Assembly (NCBI GenBank): GCA_900770665.1
Contig: CAAGKZ010000010.1
Location: 1-27,919 of the forward strand
DNA from: Bacteroidaceae bacterium
GTDB taxonomy: Bacteria > Bacteroidota > Bacteroidia > Bacteroidales > Bacteroidaceae
Direction: 5' to 3'
DNA: 27,919 nt
Shown one piece after another: positions 1 through 7,594 of the stretch; position 1 is the stretch's first letter, and the number at the start of each line of letters is the position of its first letter. A model generated the notes under the pieces. The model did not search any database. It was not told the DNA's origin and saw only the letters and a list, made by a program, of their open reading frames with translations. The position numbers were made by a program, and so were the translations under genes.

Positions 1-32
1 TCTCTGCTCTCGCATGCAGCGTCGGTTGCGCT

Positions 33-57
33 TTTTTGGGCTTCGCAAGCCTAAAAA
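33..57. terminator. Hairpin, possible bidirectional terminator
   Basis: TTTTTGGGCTT, a 3-base CGC loop, then AAGCCTAAAAA give an 11-bp stem with one G-T wobble and T/A runs on both sides. It lies beyond the gyrB terminator, so it may belong to an unseen gene to the left. The rest of positions 1-84 shows no credible coding sequence. Confidence 0.35.
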
Positions 58-84
58 TAGCTCTTTTTATCCAACCTCATAACA

Positions 85-121
85 AAGTGGGCAACCCAAT
101 TTACTTTTGGGTCGCCCACTT
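85..121 (-). terminator. Terminator hairpin behind gyrB
   Basis: Arms 85-99 and 107-121 form a 15-bp stem with one A-C mismatch (93/113) around a 7-base loop. It lies 9 bases past the gyrB stop codon. On the minus strand the stem is followed by TTTGTTATG, so the U-tract is weak, but the long GC-containing stem and its position fit gyrB transcript termination. Confidence 0.7.
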
Positions 122-130
122 GTTGATTTA

Positions 131-2092
131 TTATGCATCGATGTTTGCGTATGTTGCATTGCTTTCGATGAACTCTCTACGTGGACCTACATCGTCACCC
201 ATGAGCATTGAGAAGATGTAGTCGGCTTCCTGTGCATCGCGGATGGTAACTTGCTTCAAGGTACGTGTCTCGGGGTTCATTGTTGTGTCCCAAAGCTGCT
301 CGGGGTTCATCTCACCAAGACCCTTGTAACGTTGGATGTTAATCTCCTTTTCGTTGCCGCCTGCATACTCCTGGATGAATGCCTCTTTCTCCCTGTCGTC
401 GTAGCAATACTTCTTTACCTTGCCTTTTGAGCAGAGGTAGAGTGGTGGCATTGCCTTGTAGAGGTAGCCAGCTTCGATGAGTTCGGGCATATAGCGGTAG
501 AAGAGTGTCATGATGAGTGTACCGATGTGCGCACCATCGACGTCGGCATCGGCCATCATGATAATCTTGTGGTAGCGGAGCTTCTCGATGTTGGCTTTCT
601 TGCTGTCCTCGGGGTCAAGACCGAAGCGTACACCTATGGCCTGAATGATATTGTTTACTTCGTCGCTTTCAAAAGCCTTGTGCCACATTACCTTTTCCAC
701 GTTCAGAATCTTACCACGCAGTGGAAGGATTGCCTGGAATTTGTTCTTGCGGCCCTGTTTTGCTGAACCGCCCGCAGAGTCTCCCTCGACGAGGAACAGC
801 TCGCAATTCTCGGGGTTCTTGTCCGAACAGTCGGCAAGTTTACCGGGGAGACCGCAACCGCCCATGGGGCTCTTGCGCTGTACGCTCTCACGTGCCTTGC
901 GCGCTGCAATACGTGCTGTTGCTGCAAGAATCACCTTGTCGACAACCATCTTGGCCTCTTTGGGGTGCTCCTCAAGGTAGTATGCGAGTGCTTCGCCTAC
1001 AGCCTGATCTACAGCACCTGTTACCTCGCTGTTACCCAACTTGGTCTTTGTCTGTCCCTCGAACTGTGGCTCAGCTACCTTTACTGATACGATAGCTGTC
1101 AAGCCCTCGCGGAAGTCCTCACCCGAGATTTCAACCTTTGCCTTCTCAAGCGCCTTTGTGTCGTCGGCATATTTTTTGAGTGTGCGGGTGAGTGCTCGGC
1201 GGAAACCGGCAAGGTGTGTACCGCCTTCGTATGTATTGATGTTGTTTACGTATGTGTGTACATTCTCGCTGTAGCCTGTGTTGTACAATATGGCAACCTC
1301 AATGGGAATGTTGTTCTTCTCTGTGTTCAGGTAGATTACATCGCCGATGAGTGGAACGCGTGATGCGTCGATGTGGCGGACGAACTCTCTCAAACCCTCG
1401 GTTGAGTGGAATGTCTCGCTCTTGTAGTTGCCGTTCTCATCGCTCTCGCGTGCGTCGGTCAGTGTGATTGTGATACCTGCATTCAGGTAAGCAAGCTCGC
1501 GCAAGCGTGTTGCCAATATCTGGTACTGGTATTCTGTTACAGTGAAAATCGAGCCGTCGGGCTGGAAAGTCTGCTTTGTACCGCGGATGTCGGTGTCGCC
1601 AATGCAGTGAACTGCGTCGAGTGGCTTACCGCATGAGTAGTTCTGCTCATAGTGCTTGCCATCACGGAAAACCTCGGTCTTCATGTGTGTTGACAATGCG
1701 TTTACACATGATACACCCACACCGTGTAGACCACCTGATACTTTGTATGAGTCCTTGTTGAACTTTCCGCCGGCGTGAAGAACGGTCATTACAACCTCAA
1801 GGGCCGAACGGTTCTCTTTCTCGTGCCAGTCCACCGGGATACCACGACCGTTGTCCTGAACGGTGATTGAATTGCCCGGGTTTATTGTTACGTTTATATG
1901 GGTACAGAAGCCTGCCATTGCCTCGTCGATAGAGTTGTCGACCACCTCGTATACCAGGTGGTGGAGACCCTTTTCGCTTATGTCGCCAATGTACATCGCA
2001 GGGCGTTTGCGCACTGCCTCAAGGCCTTCGAGCACTTGGATGCTATCGGCCGAATAGCTGGCTGCTGCGTTTTTGTTGATTTCTTCGCTCAT
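131..2092 (-). CDS. gyrB: DNA gyrase subunit B
   Basis: GyrB is the ATPase subunit of DNA gyrase. With GyrA it introduces negative supercoils in the cytoplasm. The 653-residue product has the full GHKL ATPase set: DNSIDEA at 52-58, DNGRGIP at 80-86 and GGLHGVG at 120-126. The TOPRIM domain shows EGDSAGGS at 436-443, PLRGK at 457-461 and DADVDG near 515-520. QRYKGLGEMNP and a C-terminal GPRREFIE follow, so the protein is full length and lacks the extra domain of the longer enterobacterial GyrB. ParE is the nearest alternative, but the sequence reads as the gyrase form. The start is an ATG followed by the usual short tail before the VLEGLEAVRKRPAMYIGD block. The gene stands alone between two terminators, with a TAACTTTG promoter box at 2119-2126. 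Confidence 0.97.
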   Translation of the reverse strand: MSEEINKNAAASYSADSIQVLEGLEAVRKRPAMYIGDISEKGLHHLVYEVVDNSIDEAMAGFCTHINVTINPGNSITVQDNGRGIPVDWHEKENRSALEVVMTVLHAGGKFNKDSYKVSGGLHGVGVSCVNALSTHMKTEVFRDGKHYEQNYSCGKPLDAVHCIGDTDIRGTKQTFQPDGSIFTVTEYQYQILATRLRELAYLNAGITITLTDARESDENGNYKSETFHSTEGLREFVRHIDASRVPLIGDVIYLNTEKNNIPIEVAILYNTGYSENVHTYVNNINTYEGGTHLAGFRRALTRTLKKYADDTKALEKAKVEISGEDFREGLTAIVSVKVAEPQFEGQTKTKLGNSEVTGAVDQAVGEALAYYLEEHPKEAKMVVDKVILAATARIAARKARESVQRKSPMGGCGLPGKLADCSDKNPENCELFLVEGDSAGGSAKQGRKNKFQAILPLRGKILNVEKVMWHKAFESDEVNNIIQAIGVRFGLDPEDSKKANIEKLRYHKIIMMADADVDGAHIGTLIMTLFYRYMPELIEAGYLYKAMPPLYLCSKGKVKKYCYDDREKEAFIQEYAGGNEKEINIQRYKGLGEMNPEQLWDTTMNPETRTLKQVTIRDAQEADYIFSMLMGDDVGPRREFIESNATYANIDA

Positions 2093-2118
2093 AATGTTTT
2101 ATTACCAAAATAACTGAA

Positions 2119-2126
2119 CAAAGTTA
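2119..2126 (-). promoter_or_regulatory. gyrB promoter, -7 box
   Basis: The minus strand reads TAACTTTG, a full match to the Bacteroidetes -7 consensus TAnnTTTG, 27 bases before the gyrB ATG. The -33 position, about 20 bases further upstream, reads only CTTG and falls inside the 2131-2158 hairpin. Confidence 0.6.
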
Positions 2127-2130
2127 GCAA

Positions 2131-2158
2131 AAAAAGCGCTATTTGGCAAGCGCTTTTT
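2131..2158 (-). terminator. Perfect hairpin with T-tract, rpsT distal terminator
   Basis: AAAAAGCGCT (2131-2140) and AGCGCTTTTT (2149-2158) are exact inverted repeats around an 8-base loop. On the minus strand the stem ends in seven T residues, the form of an intrinsic terminator for transcripts coming from rpsT. It directly abuts the gyrB -7 box, so it also occupies the gyrB promoter spacer and -33 region. Confidence 0.65.
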
Positions 2159-2270
2159 GCTAAATATTTTGTTCTTTTCATTGTGTTTTACACTGGTTTT
2201 CGATTGATGCATGGGCGGGGTGCTGTGGCAAGCGAAAATCTTTCCATCTGTGGTTTGTATAAGCACAAAG

Positions 2271-2303
2271 GCGAAAAGGCCGGATGTAATCCAGCCCTTT
2301 CGC
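2271..2303 (-). terminator. Terminator hairpin behind rpsT
   Basis: Arms 2271-2285 and 2289-2303 form a 15-bp stem with two wobble pairs and a 3-base loop, 23 bases past the rpsT stop. The tail on the minus strand is only moderately T-rich (CCTTTGTGCTT). Together with the 2131-2158 hairpin this would give tandem termination. Apart from these hairpins and the gyrB promoter I see nothing in 2093-2326. Confidence 0.6.
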
Positions 2304-2326
2304 AGGTAAATATATTTGTTAAAAAA

Positions 2327-2581
2327 TTAGGCTAATTTTGCAATTTTAGCGCAAAGACCTGACTTGAGGTTTGCAGCCTTGTTCTTGTGGATGAGACCAC
2401 GCTTAGCCATTCTGTCAAGCATCTTCTGTACCTCTGGGAACTTAGCCAAAGCCTCGTTCTTGTCGTTGATAGCGCGCAAGCCGCGAACTGCTGAACGCAT
2501 GTTCTTACCCAAATAACGGTTCAAAAGATTTCTCTTCTCTGTCTGTCTGATTCTCTTAAGTGATGATTTGTGATTTGCCAT
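2327..2581 (-). CDS. rpsT: 30S ribosomal protein S20
   Basis: S20 is a primary 16S rRNA-binding protein of the small ribosomal subunit. The 84-residue, strongly basic product begins MANHKSSLKRIRQTEKRNLLN, the typical S20 N-terminus (NhKSalKRirqsekrr), and ends in the family pattern with GLIHKNKAANLKSGL. The length is normal. It lies 30 bases downstream of tRNA-Glu on the same strand, with no separate promoter evident between them, so the two are probably co-transcribed. Two hairpins follow the stop codon. Confidence 0.97.
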   Translation of the reverse strand: MANHKSSLKRIRQTEKRNLLNRYLGKNMRSAVRGLRAINDKNEALAKFPEVQKMLDRMAKRGLIHKNKAANLKSGLCAKIAKLA

Positions 2582-2611
2582 CTCTTTAATAATGTTTTTT
2601 AGTTTTAATTG

Positions 2612-2683
2612 TAGCCCATAGGGGAATCGAACCCCTCTTTCAAGAATGAAAATCTTGCGTCCTAGCCGATAGACGAATGGGCC
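2612..2683 (-). tRNA. tRNA-Glu (anticodon UUC)
   Basis: The minus strand folds as a cloverleaf: acceptor GGCCCAT pairs with ATGGGCT (a G-U at the first pair), a D-arm contains TCGGCTAGGA, the anticodon stem CAAGA/TCTTG encloses loop TTTTCAT, and a T-arm has GGGG TTCGATT CCCC. The anticodon TTC is at 2648-2650. The CCA end is not encoded, as is usual in Bacteroidetes. Promoter boxes lie about 60 bases upstream. Confidence 0.95.
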
Positions 2684-2744
2684 ATCCTTTGATGAAATCC
2701 CTTTTGAGGATGGCTTTTGGCTCTTTAGTGGTCAAAAGCGAGTG

Positions 2745-2775
2745 CAAAGGTAAAACCTTTTTTTGAATTGACAAA
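2745..2775 (-). promoter_or_regulatory. Promoter of tRNA-Glu/rpsT
   Basis: The minus strand has TTTG at 2772-2775 (-33) and TACCTTTG at 2745-2752 (-7), separated by 19 bases. This is an exact match to the Bacteroidetes primary-sigma consensus. The expected start near 2738 gives a leader of about 55 bases before the mature tRNA. Confidence 0.75.
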
Positions 2776-2794
2776 CAATTTGAGGAATTTTTTA

Positions 2795-2802
2795 TAGTTT
2801 TG
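2795..2802 (+). promoter_or_regulatory. recO promoter, -7 box
   Basis: TAGTTTTG matches TAnnTTTG and lies 26 bases before the recO ATG. No TTTG sits at the expected -33 distance. It is divergent from and close to the tRNA-Glu promoter, so the two polymerase footprints would partly overlap. Confidence 0.5.
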
Positions 2803-2828
2803 CCATGTAATTTGTTGTTCGGTAAGTT

Positions 2829-3554
2829 ATGGTTGAGAAATTTGAAGGTATTGTACTGCGTACACTTAAATATAATGACGGTCTGATGATTGCCGATATC
2901 TATACTGCACAACGTGGCAGGATGTCGTTCCTTGTGCCGGTTTCGCACAGCAAGCGAAGTAGGGTGCGTAGTGTCCTGTTCCAGCCTTTGTCGATGCTCT
3001 CATTCACGGCAACGGTAAAGACCGGGCGCACTCTTTCTCGAATTGGTGAGGTACAACCTTATTCTATGTACTCCTCAATAAACAACGATGTCACAAAATC
3101 CTCTATAGCGCTTTATCTTGCCGAACTGCTTTCTTATGCCCTCCACGAGGATGCCCGTGACGATGCTCTTTTCACTTTCCTTGACAGGTCGTTCACACTC
3201 TTTGACAACCTCGAGCATGGATATGCCGATTTTCATCTTGTCTTCATGGTGCAGCTGCTCCGTTTTCTTGGTATCTACCCGAACCTTGAGAACTACACTC
3301 CCGGTTGTTATTTCGACCTGGCGCAGGGTTGTGCCACGCGTGAGCATCCGCTGCATCCCAATTTCCTGTTGCCCGATGATGCTGTCTCTTTTGTCAGTCT
3401 GCTCCGCACCGGTTACGACTCCATGCACCTTCTCTCATTAAACAGAAAGTTGCGAGGTGAATACCTCGCAACCCTTGCTGTCTATTACAGATTACACGTT
3501 CCCGAATTCCCGGAACTCAAGTCTGCGTCTGTTTTGCGTGAACTTTTCGATTAG
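2829..3554 (+). CDS. recO: DNA repair protein RecO
   Basis: RecO works with RecR (and RecF) to load RecA onto SSB-coated single-stranded DNA during recombinational repair. The 241-residue product has the N-terminal OB-fold signature (FEGIVLRTLKYNDGLMIADIYTAQRGRMSFLVPVS, residues 5-40) followed by the all-helical C-terminal domain. In the central segment GCYFDLAQGCATREHP the family's four-cysteine zinc site is reduced to two separated cysteines, so metal binding is doubtful. The length is normal for the family. It is the only plus-strand gene in the first 19 kb. Its TAG stop overlaps the stop of the convergent yqeY-like gene by four bases. Confidence 0.9.
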   Translation: MVEKFEGIVLRTLKYNDGLMIADIYTAQRGRMSFLVPVSHSKRSRVRSVLFQPLSMLSFTATVKTGRTLSRIGEVQPYSMYSSINNDVTKSSIALYLAELLSYALHEDARDDALFTFLDRSFTLFDNLEHGYADFHLVFMVQLLRFLGIYPNLENYTPGCYFDLAQGCATREHPLHPNFLLPDDAVSFVSLLRTGYDSMHLLSLNRKLRGEYLATLAVYYRLHVPEFPELKSASVLRELFD

Positions 3555-4003
3555 TTGGCAAGCAACTGCTTCACAATTGTAGAGATTGTCTTTCCCTCGG
3601 CCTTGCCGGCAAGCTGTTTGGTGGCAACGCCCATAACCTTGCCCATGTCCTGTGGACCAGCTGCGCCCACCTGTGCAATAATCTCCTTTACTATTGCAGC
3701 AACCTCTTCCTCGCTCATCTGCTTCGGGAGGTACTTCGACATGACCTCAACCTGTGCAAGTTCCTCTTGTGCAAGTTCGGGACGATTTTGGCTCTGATAA
3801 AGTTCGGCCGACTCCTTGCCCTGCTTCACAAGTTTCTGAATAATCTTTATGGCAGTCTCATCACTTACGGTATCGCCTGCACCCGGAGCGGTCTTTGCCT
3901 CGAGCAGAACTTTCTTTATGTTACGCAATGTGTCAAGTGCAACCTTGTCCTTGGCCTTCATGGCCTCCTTGATGTCGTTGCTGATAATGTCAAATAAATC
4001 CAT
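3551..4003 (-). CDS. GatB/YqeY domain protein
   Basis: This is a 150-residue small helical protein of the YqeY family, related to the C-terminal tail domain of the GatB amidotransferase. YqeY proteins have no settled biochemical role, though tRNA binding has been suggested from the GatB relationship. Family marks are the N-terminal MDLFDIISNDIKEAMKAKDK, the central LPKQMSEEEV, and the C-terminal QDMGKVMGVATKQLAGKAEG. It is the last gene of the dcw operon, 27 bases after the ftsZ stop, a position that suggests co-transcription with division genes rather than proof of a division role. Its TAA stop overlaps the TAG of convergent recO. Confidence 0.9.
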   Translation of the reverse strand: MDLFDIISNDIKEAMKAKDKVALDTLRNIKKVLLEAKTAPGAGDTVSDETAIKIIQKLVKQGKESAELYQSQNRPELAQEELAQVEVMSKYLPKQMSEEEVAAIVKEIIAQVGAAGPQDMGKVMGVATKQLAGKAEGKTISTIVKQLLAN

Positions 4004-4030
4004 ATTCTATTTATATTGTTGTTTCGTAAA

Positions 4031-5413
4031 TCAGTTGAATTCTTTGGAGAAAACCGTTTGTCCGATGTTCTCGTCATCATTGTCGCCGTTATCTTCTTCT
4101 GTAACAACATTGTTCTCAGTGCTCTCGTTTGCGGTCGGTGTTGATATTTCCTGTACTTCGTTGCCGAAGATTGATACCATACACTCCAACTCCTGTGCTG
4201 TACGCTTGTACGTAGGCGAGTTGTCGAGCGCAGCAAGGAACTCATCGTTGTACATCTCCTCACCTTTGAAGACATACATCTTATAGTCGGGCTTGTAGAA
4301 GGTGCCGAGCAGGTCGTTTAGTTTCTGTTCTTCCTTTTCTTTCTTGATTCTCTCCTGGTCGGTCAATGCCTGTGCCTCTTGTTTCATGTCACTTACAATT
4401 GGCTCCATGCCGGGAATGTTCTTCATTCCAAAACCGGTGGCAAGCACGGTAACCTTCACCTGGCCATCCTCGAGGCTGTTGTCCTTGCTGTAACCCCAGA
4501 TAAGCTCAATGTTCTCATCGGTGAACTGTGACATGAAAGCCTCAACCTCGGCCATCTCTTCGACACGGATAGGGGTGTTGGGGTTCTCGTATATGTTGAA
4601 AAGAATCTTCTTCGACTTGTATATGTCGTTGTCGTTTAGCAACGGTGAGTGGAGTGCCTTGCGGAATGCACGCGATACGCGCATTTCGCCGCTCTCAATG
4701 CCGTAGCTCATGATTGCCACGCCACCATTCTTAAGAATCTTCCTTACATCACGGAAGTCAAGGTTTATGACACCGCGTGCAGTGATAATCTCGGCAATAC
4801 TCTTTGTTGCCGTGGTAAGCACGTCATCGACAATCTTGAATCCCTCGGATACCTCCATCTTGGGATAGATGTCAATGAGTCGCTGGTTGTTGATGACAAG
4901 CAATGCATCGACGTGCTTCGATATTTCAATGACACCACGTAGTGCCTGCTTGATTTTTCCAGTCATCTCAAACTTGAACGGAATGGTCACTATACCCACT
5001 GTCAGGATACCCTTGCTGCGTGCAATCTCCGCAACAACAGGTGCTGCACCGGTTCCTGTACCACCACCCATGCCGGCGGTGATGAATGCCATCTTTGTTC
5101 CGTCGTCAAAGAGTTTTTCAATCTCTTCGCGGCTCTCTTCGGCTGCTTTGCGTGCCACTTCGGGGTCGTTGCCGGCACCAAGTCCTTCTGTGATTTCCAA
5201 TCCCAACTGCACCTTCTTTGAGATGGGTGAGTTCTGCATTGCCTGCAGGTCGGTGTTACATACCGCAAACGATACATTGTGTATGCCCTTGCGGTACATG
5301 TTGTGTACTGCATTGCTACCACCGCCACCAACGCCTACAACCTTTATGATTCGTGGCGCATCGGTTGGTATTGCAAATGGTAAGTTCTGTCTTACTGGTT
5401 CTTTAATCTCCAT
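4031..5413 (-). CDS. ftsZ: Cell division protein FtsZ
   Basis: FtsZ is the tubulin-like GTPase that polymerises into the Z-ring at mid-cell and recruits the divisome. The 460-residue product has the nucleotide-binding N-terminus (VVGVGGGGSNAVHNM, 25-39), the tubulin signature GGGTGTG at 116-122, and NLDFRDVRKIL in the T7 loop region. The canonical C-terminal peptide is not at the end. A DNSPTYKR motif at 397-404 looks like the Bacteroidetes equivalent, followed by a 56-residue mostly acidic tail. The gene is 13 bases downstream of ftsA, which would provide the membrane anchor. Start: the ATG at 5413, where the N-terminal extension is short and typical. Confidence 0.97.
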   Translation of the reverse strand: MEIKEPVRQNLPFAIPTDAPRIIKVVGVGGGGSNAVHNMYRKGIHNVSFAVCNTDLQAMQNSPISKKVQLGLEITEGLGAGNDPEVARKAAEESREEIEKLFDDGTKMAFITAGMGGGTGTGAAPVVAEIARSKGILTVGIVTIPFKFEMTGKIKQALRGVIEISKHVDALLVINNQRLIDIYPKMEVSEGFKIVDDVLTTATKSIAEIITARGVINLDFRDVRKILKNGGVAIMSYGIESGEMRVSRAFRKALHSPLLNDNDIYKSKKILFNIYENPNTPIRVEEMAEVEAFMSQFTDENIELIWGYSKDNSLEDGQVKVTVLATGFGMKNIPGMEPIVSDMKQEAQALTDQERIKKEKEEQKLNDLLGTFYKPDYKMYVFKGEEMYNDEFLAALDNSPTYKRTAQELECMVSIFGNEVQEISTPTANESTENNVVTEEDNGDNDDENIGQTVFSKEFN

Positions 5414-5426
5414 ACTTGTGTATCAT

Positions 5427-6857
5427 TTATTGGTCGTTATCTTCTTTTTCTCCTTCTCTGTACTGCTCCTCTTCGGGGTCGCTGGTCATGTTCCTTACAA
5501 TGTCCTGGAAGAGGTTGCCAATGCTGTCTTTCCAACTATTTTTCTTCTTGCCCTTATCTTTCTTCTCCGGTTTAGGCTTGTCTTCTTCCTTCTTTTCCGG
5601 CTGCTCCGTCTTTGCTGTTTCCCTCTCTTCCTTCTTGTCCTCTTCAGCAGGAACTTCAACAACCGGTTCATCCTTGCCCTCCATTTCGTCCTGGGAGAAC
5701 ATCACGCCATTCTCCTGTGCCGCAGGCATTGCTGTTTCGCAGCAGTTTACCTTGCCTTGTTTCAGCAGGCCACATAGTGCTGTGGTGATGACGCCGTACA
5801 CATTAACTCCGCTTTCGCTAATGATGTTGAGCTGTGGCTCCGGTTTAATCTCTGTGCTGAAGTTTGGCAGGAACTCATCCAACAACTCCTTCAGGTTTTT
5901 CAGTTTTGAACCGCCACCGGTGAAGACAACATGGTGCACCCTTTCGCCCGATTCCTCAATCTGGTAACGTACGTTCTTGAGTATCTCTCCCATGCGGGCA
6001 TAGATAACTTTGCTCACTGTTTCATTGTCAATGCCATCGCTCTCATTGCCGGCAGATTTGTAGCCACGTATGAACTTGATTTCCTCGGCCTGTGCAAATG
6101 AAATAAGCTCGGCTGTGAGGTCTCGTGTTATATTGTTGCTGCCAAGCGGCAACACGGTAAGCATCTTTGGCTTGTCGTTGTTGTAGATAGATATGGTGGT
6201 TGTATCTGCACCAATGTTTACAAGGGCGCATCCATTGCGGCGCAGGTCTTTAGAGAGCAGGATATCTGCGTCAAAGTGTGCGGCGCAGAAACTATCCTCA
6301 ATCTCAATGCCTGCCAGTGCAAAACTGTCGCACAACTGTGTGTAGAACTGCTTTTTCATGACAATGTTCAGATAGTTGCATTCTATTGACTGTGTGTATG
6401 CACCAATGGGGTTATAGTCTACATTGCCGTCGAGCTTGTACTCTTGTGGGTCCACCTGCAGTCTCTCATAACCTTCGGGTGCCTGGAATGTCTCCTCGTT
6501 CTCGCTCACCATGCCGTCGATTATATCCTGTGTGATTTTGGTGTACTGGCCAAAATCGCGACTCACTTTTGACTTTATGCTGTGCACGCTTAATCCGGCA
6601 AAGGAGATGTATGCTTTATTGATAACGATATTCTCCTTTGCAACATTTCGCAGATCACTCTCGAGCATATTGATAATGCTGTTTATTGCATTGCTTGTCT
6701 TGTCGACATTGCGTACAACGCCCTTCGAGATGAAACCTTCGACAGGAGTGCTTGCTGTAGCCAGGATTCTCATTCCTTCAGTGGTCTCAATTCCCACGAC
6801 TCCTGTAATCTTGGACGAACTGAGCTCAATGGCTACAATGTAATAGGTATTTCCCAT
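5427..6857 (-). CDS. ftsA: Cell division protein FtsA
   Basis: FtsA is an actin-like ATPase that tethers FtsZ filaments to the inner membrane. The 476-residue product (from the ATG giving MGNTYYIVAIELSSSKITG) shows the phosphate-1 loop near residues 10-18, the phosphate-2 segment ALVNIGADTTTISIY, and the adenosine motif VVFTGGGSKLKNL. The C-terminus carries a highly charged Lys/Glu-rich linker (about 394-439), then NSWKDSIGNLFQDIVRNM (about 440-457), which looks like the amphipathic membrane-targeting helix, then a 19-residue acidic tail. An upstream ATG at 6881 would overlap ftsQ by 16 bases and add eight non-conserved residues. The chosen start leaves an 8-base gap. Confidence 0.95.
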   Translation of the reverse strand: MGNTYYIVAIELSSSKITGVVGIETTEGMRILATASTPVEGFISKGVVRNVDKTSNAINSIINMLESDLRNVAKENIVINKAYISFAGLSVHSIKSKVSRDFGQYTKITQDIIDGMVSENEETFQAPEGYERLQVDPQEYKLDGNVDYNPIGAYTQSIECNYLNIVMKKQFYTQLCDSFALAGIEIEDSFCAAHFDADILLSKDLRRNGCALVNIGADTTTISIYNNDKPKMLTVLPLGSNNITRDLTAELISFAQAEEIKFIRGYKSAGNESDGIDNETVSKVIYARMGEILKNVRYQIEESGERVHHVVFTGGGSKLKNLKELLDEFLPNFSTEIKPEPQLNIISESGVNVYGVITTALCGLLKQGKVNCCETAMPAAQENGVMFSQDEMEGKDEPVVEVPAEEDKKEERETAKTEQPEKKEEDKPKPEKKDKGKKKNSWKDSIGNLFQDIVRNMTSDPEEEQYREGEKEDNDQ

Positions 6858-6865
6858 ATATCTAT

Positions 6866-7594
6866 CTATTTTTCTGTACAAATGACTTTATTGCTTATCT
6901 TGATATTCAGTTTGCTGTATTTGTTCCAGCCTACGATGTTCAATCCCTTGGTGTAGAAGACCTTTATATTCTCCAGTTTCTCCTCGATATTCTTTATGTT
7001 TCCAAGTTCAATGACGTGGCTGCCCATACGTGGTACTATTATGGCTTCTTTCTTCTCGTTGAAATATATCTGTTCAATCTGTACAAGCCAGAATGGTTCA
7101 TCTGCTATTGCCGACACAATACCCATCAGTTCTTTTTCAATCATGCTGTCATCAATCTCTCCCGATGCCACCGGCAACAGTAAAGGCTTTTTGACGTCAA
7201 AGATTTTCTCACCCTCAATGTCCACATAGTATGTGTTCCCACTGTTGTCATATACCTTCAGCACAGGTTCACGGCAAATGATATCAATCTTTACCCTCTT
7301 TTCGTTTGTCTTGTAGACCTGACACTCCTTGACTATTGTCATGGCATTGATGAATTCCTCAATATCGTGGCAGTTTATGCTGTCCATGACCTTGTCTTGC
7401 GGATATAACCCATCTTCCTGCAGCATGGCTACAATATCATCGTTGGTTATGGTACCCAGTCTGTTGTTGGAAATCTTTATGGCAACCTCCTTGCACTTGT
7501 CATTATCCTTTCGCGACGGGACAATGACCAATGCAAATATCAGGTAGCAGGCAATGGCTGCGGCTATAATATATTTCAGTATCTTCTTCAGCAT
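6866..7594 (-). CDS. ftsQ: Cell division protein FtsQ (DivIB-like)
   Basis: FtsQ is a bitopic inner-membrane divisome protein that links cytoplasmic FtsA/FtsZ assembly to FtsL and the septal synthase. The 242-residue product has a short cytoplasmic N-terminus, one membrane segment (about residues 7-25), and a periplasmic region. The first part of that region (about 35-110) fits a POTRA domain ending in the typical KRVKIDIICREPVLKVYD. Sequence identity to proteobacterial FtsQ is visibly low, so the call rests on topology and on the murC-ftsQ-ftsA-ftsZ order. Its ATG overlaps the murC TAA by one base (TAATG), suggesting translational coupling. Confidence 0.88.
   Translation of the reverse strand: MLKKILKYIIAAAIACYLIFALVIVPSRKDNDKCKEVAIKISNNRLGTITNDDIVAMLQEDGLYPQDKVMDSINCHDIEEFINAMTIVKECQVYKTNEKRVKIDIICREPVLKVYDNSGNTYYVDIEGEKIFDVKKPLLLPVASGEIDDSMIEKELMGIVSAIADEPFWLVQIEQIYFNEKKEAIIVPRMGSHVIELGNIKNIEEKLENIKVFYTKGLNIVGWNKYSKLNIKISNKVICTEK

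Noticed and set aside
2640..2948. 102-codon minus-strand frame across the tRNA and recO start
   Set aside because: It overlaps the tRNA-Glu gene, two promoters and recO. There is no recognisable protein feature.
4869..5777. 302-codon open frame antisense to ftsZ and ftsA
   Set aside because: It is a shadow of two well-supported genes. Its composition (long Phe/Leu/Ser runs) is what antisense of charged repeats produces.
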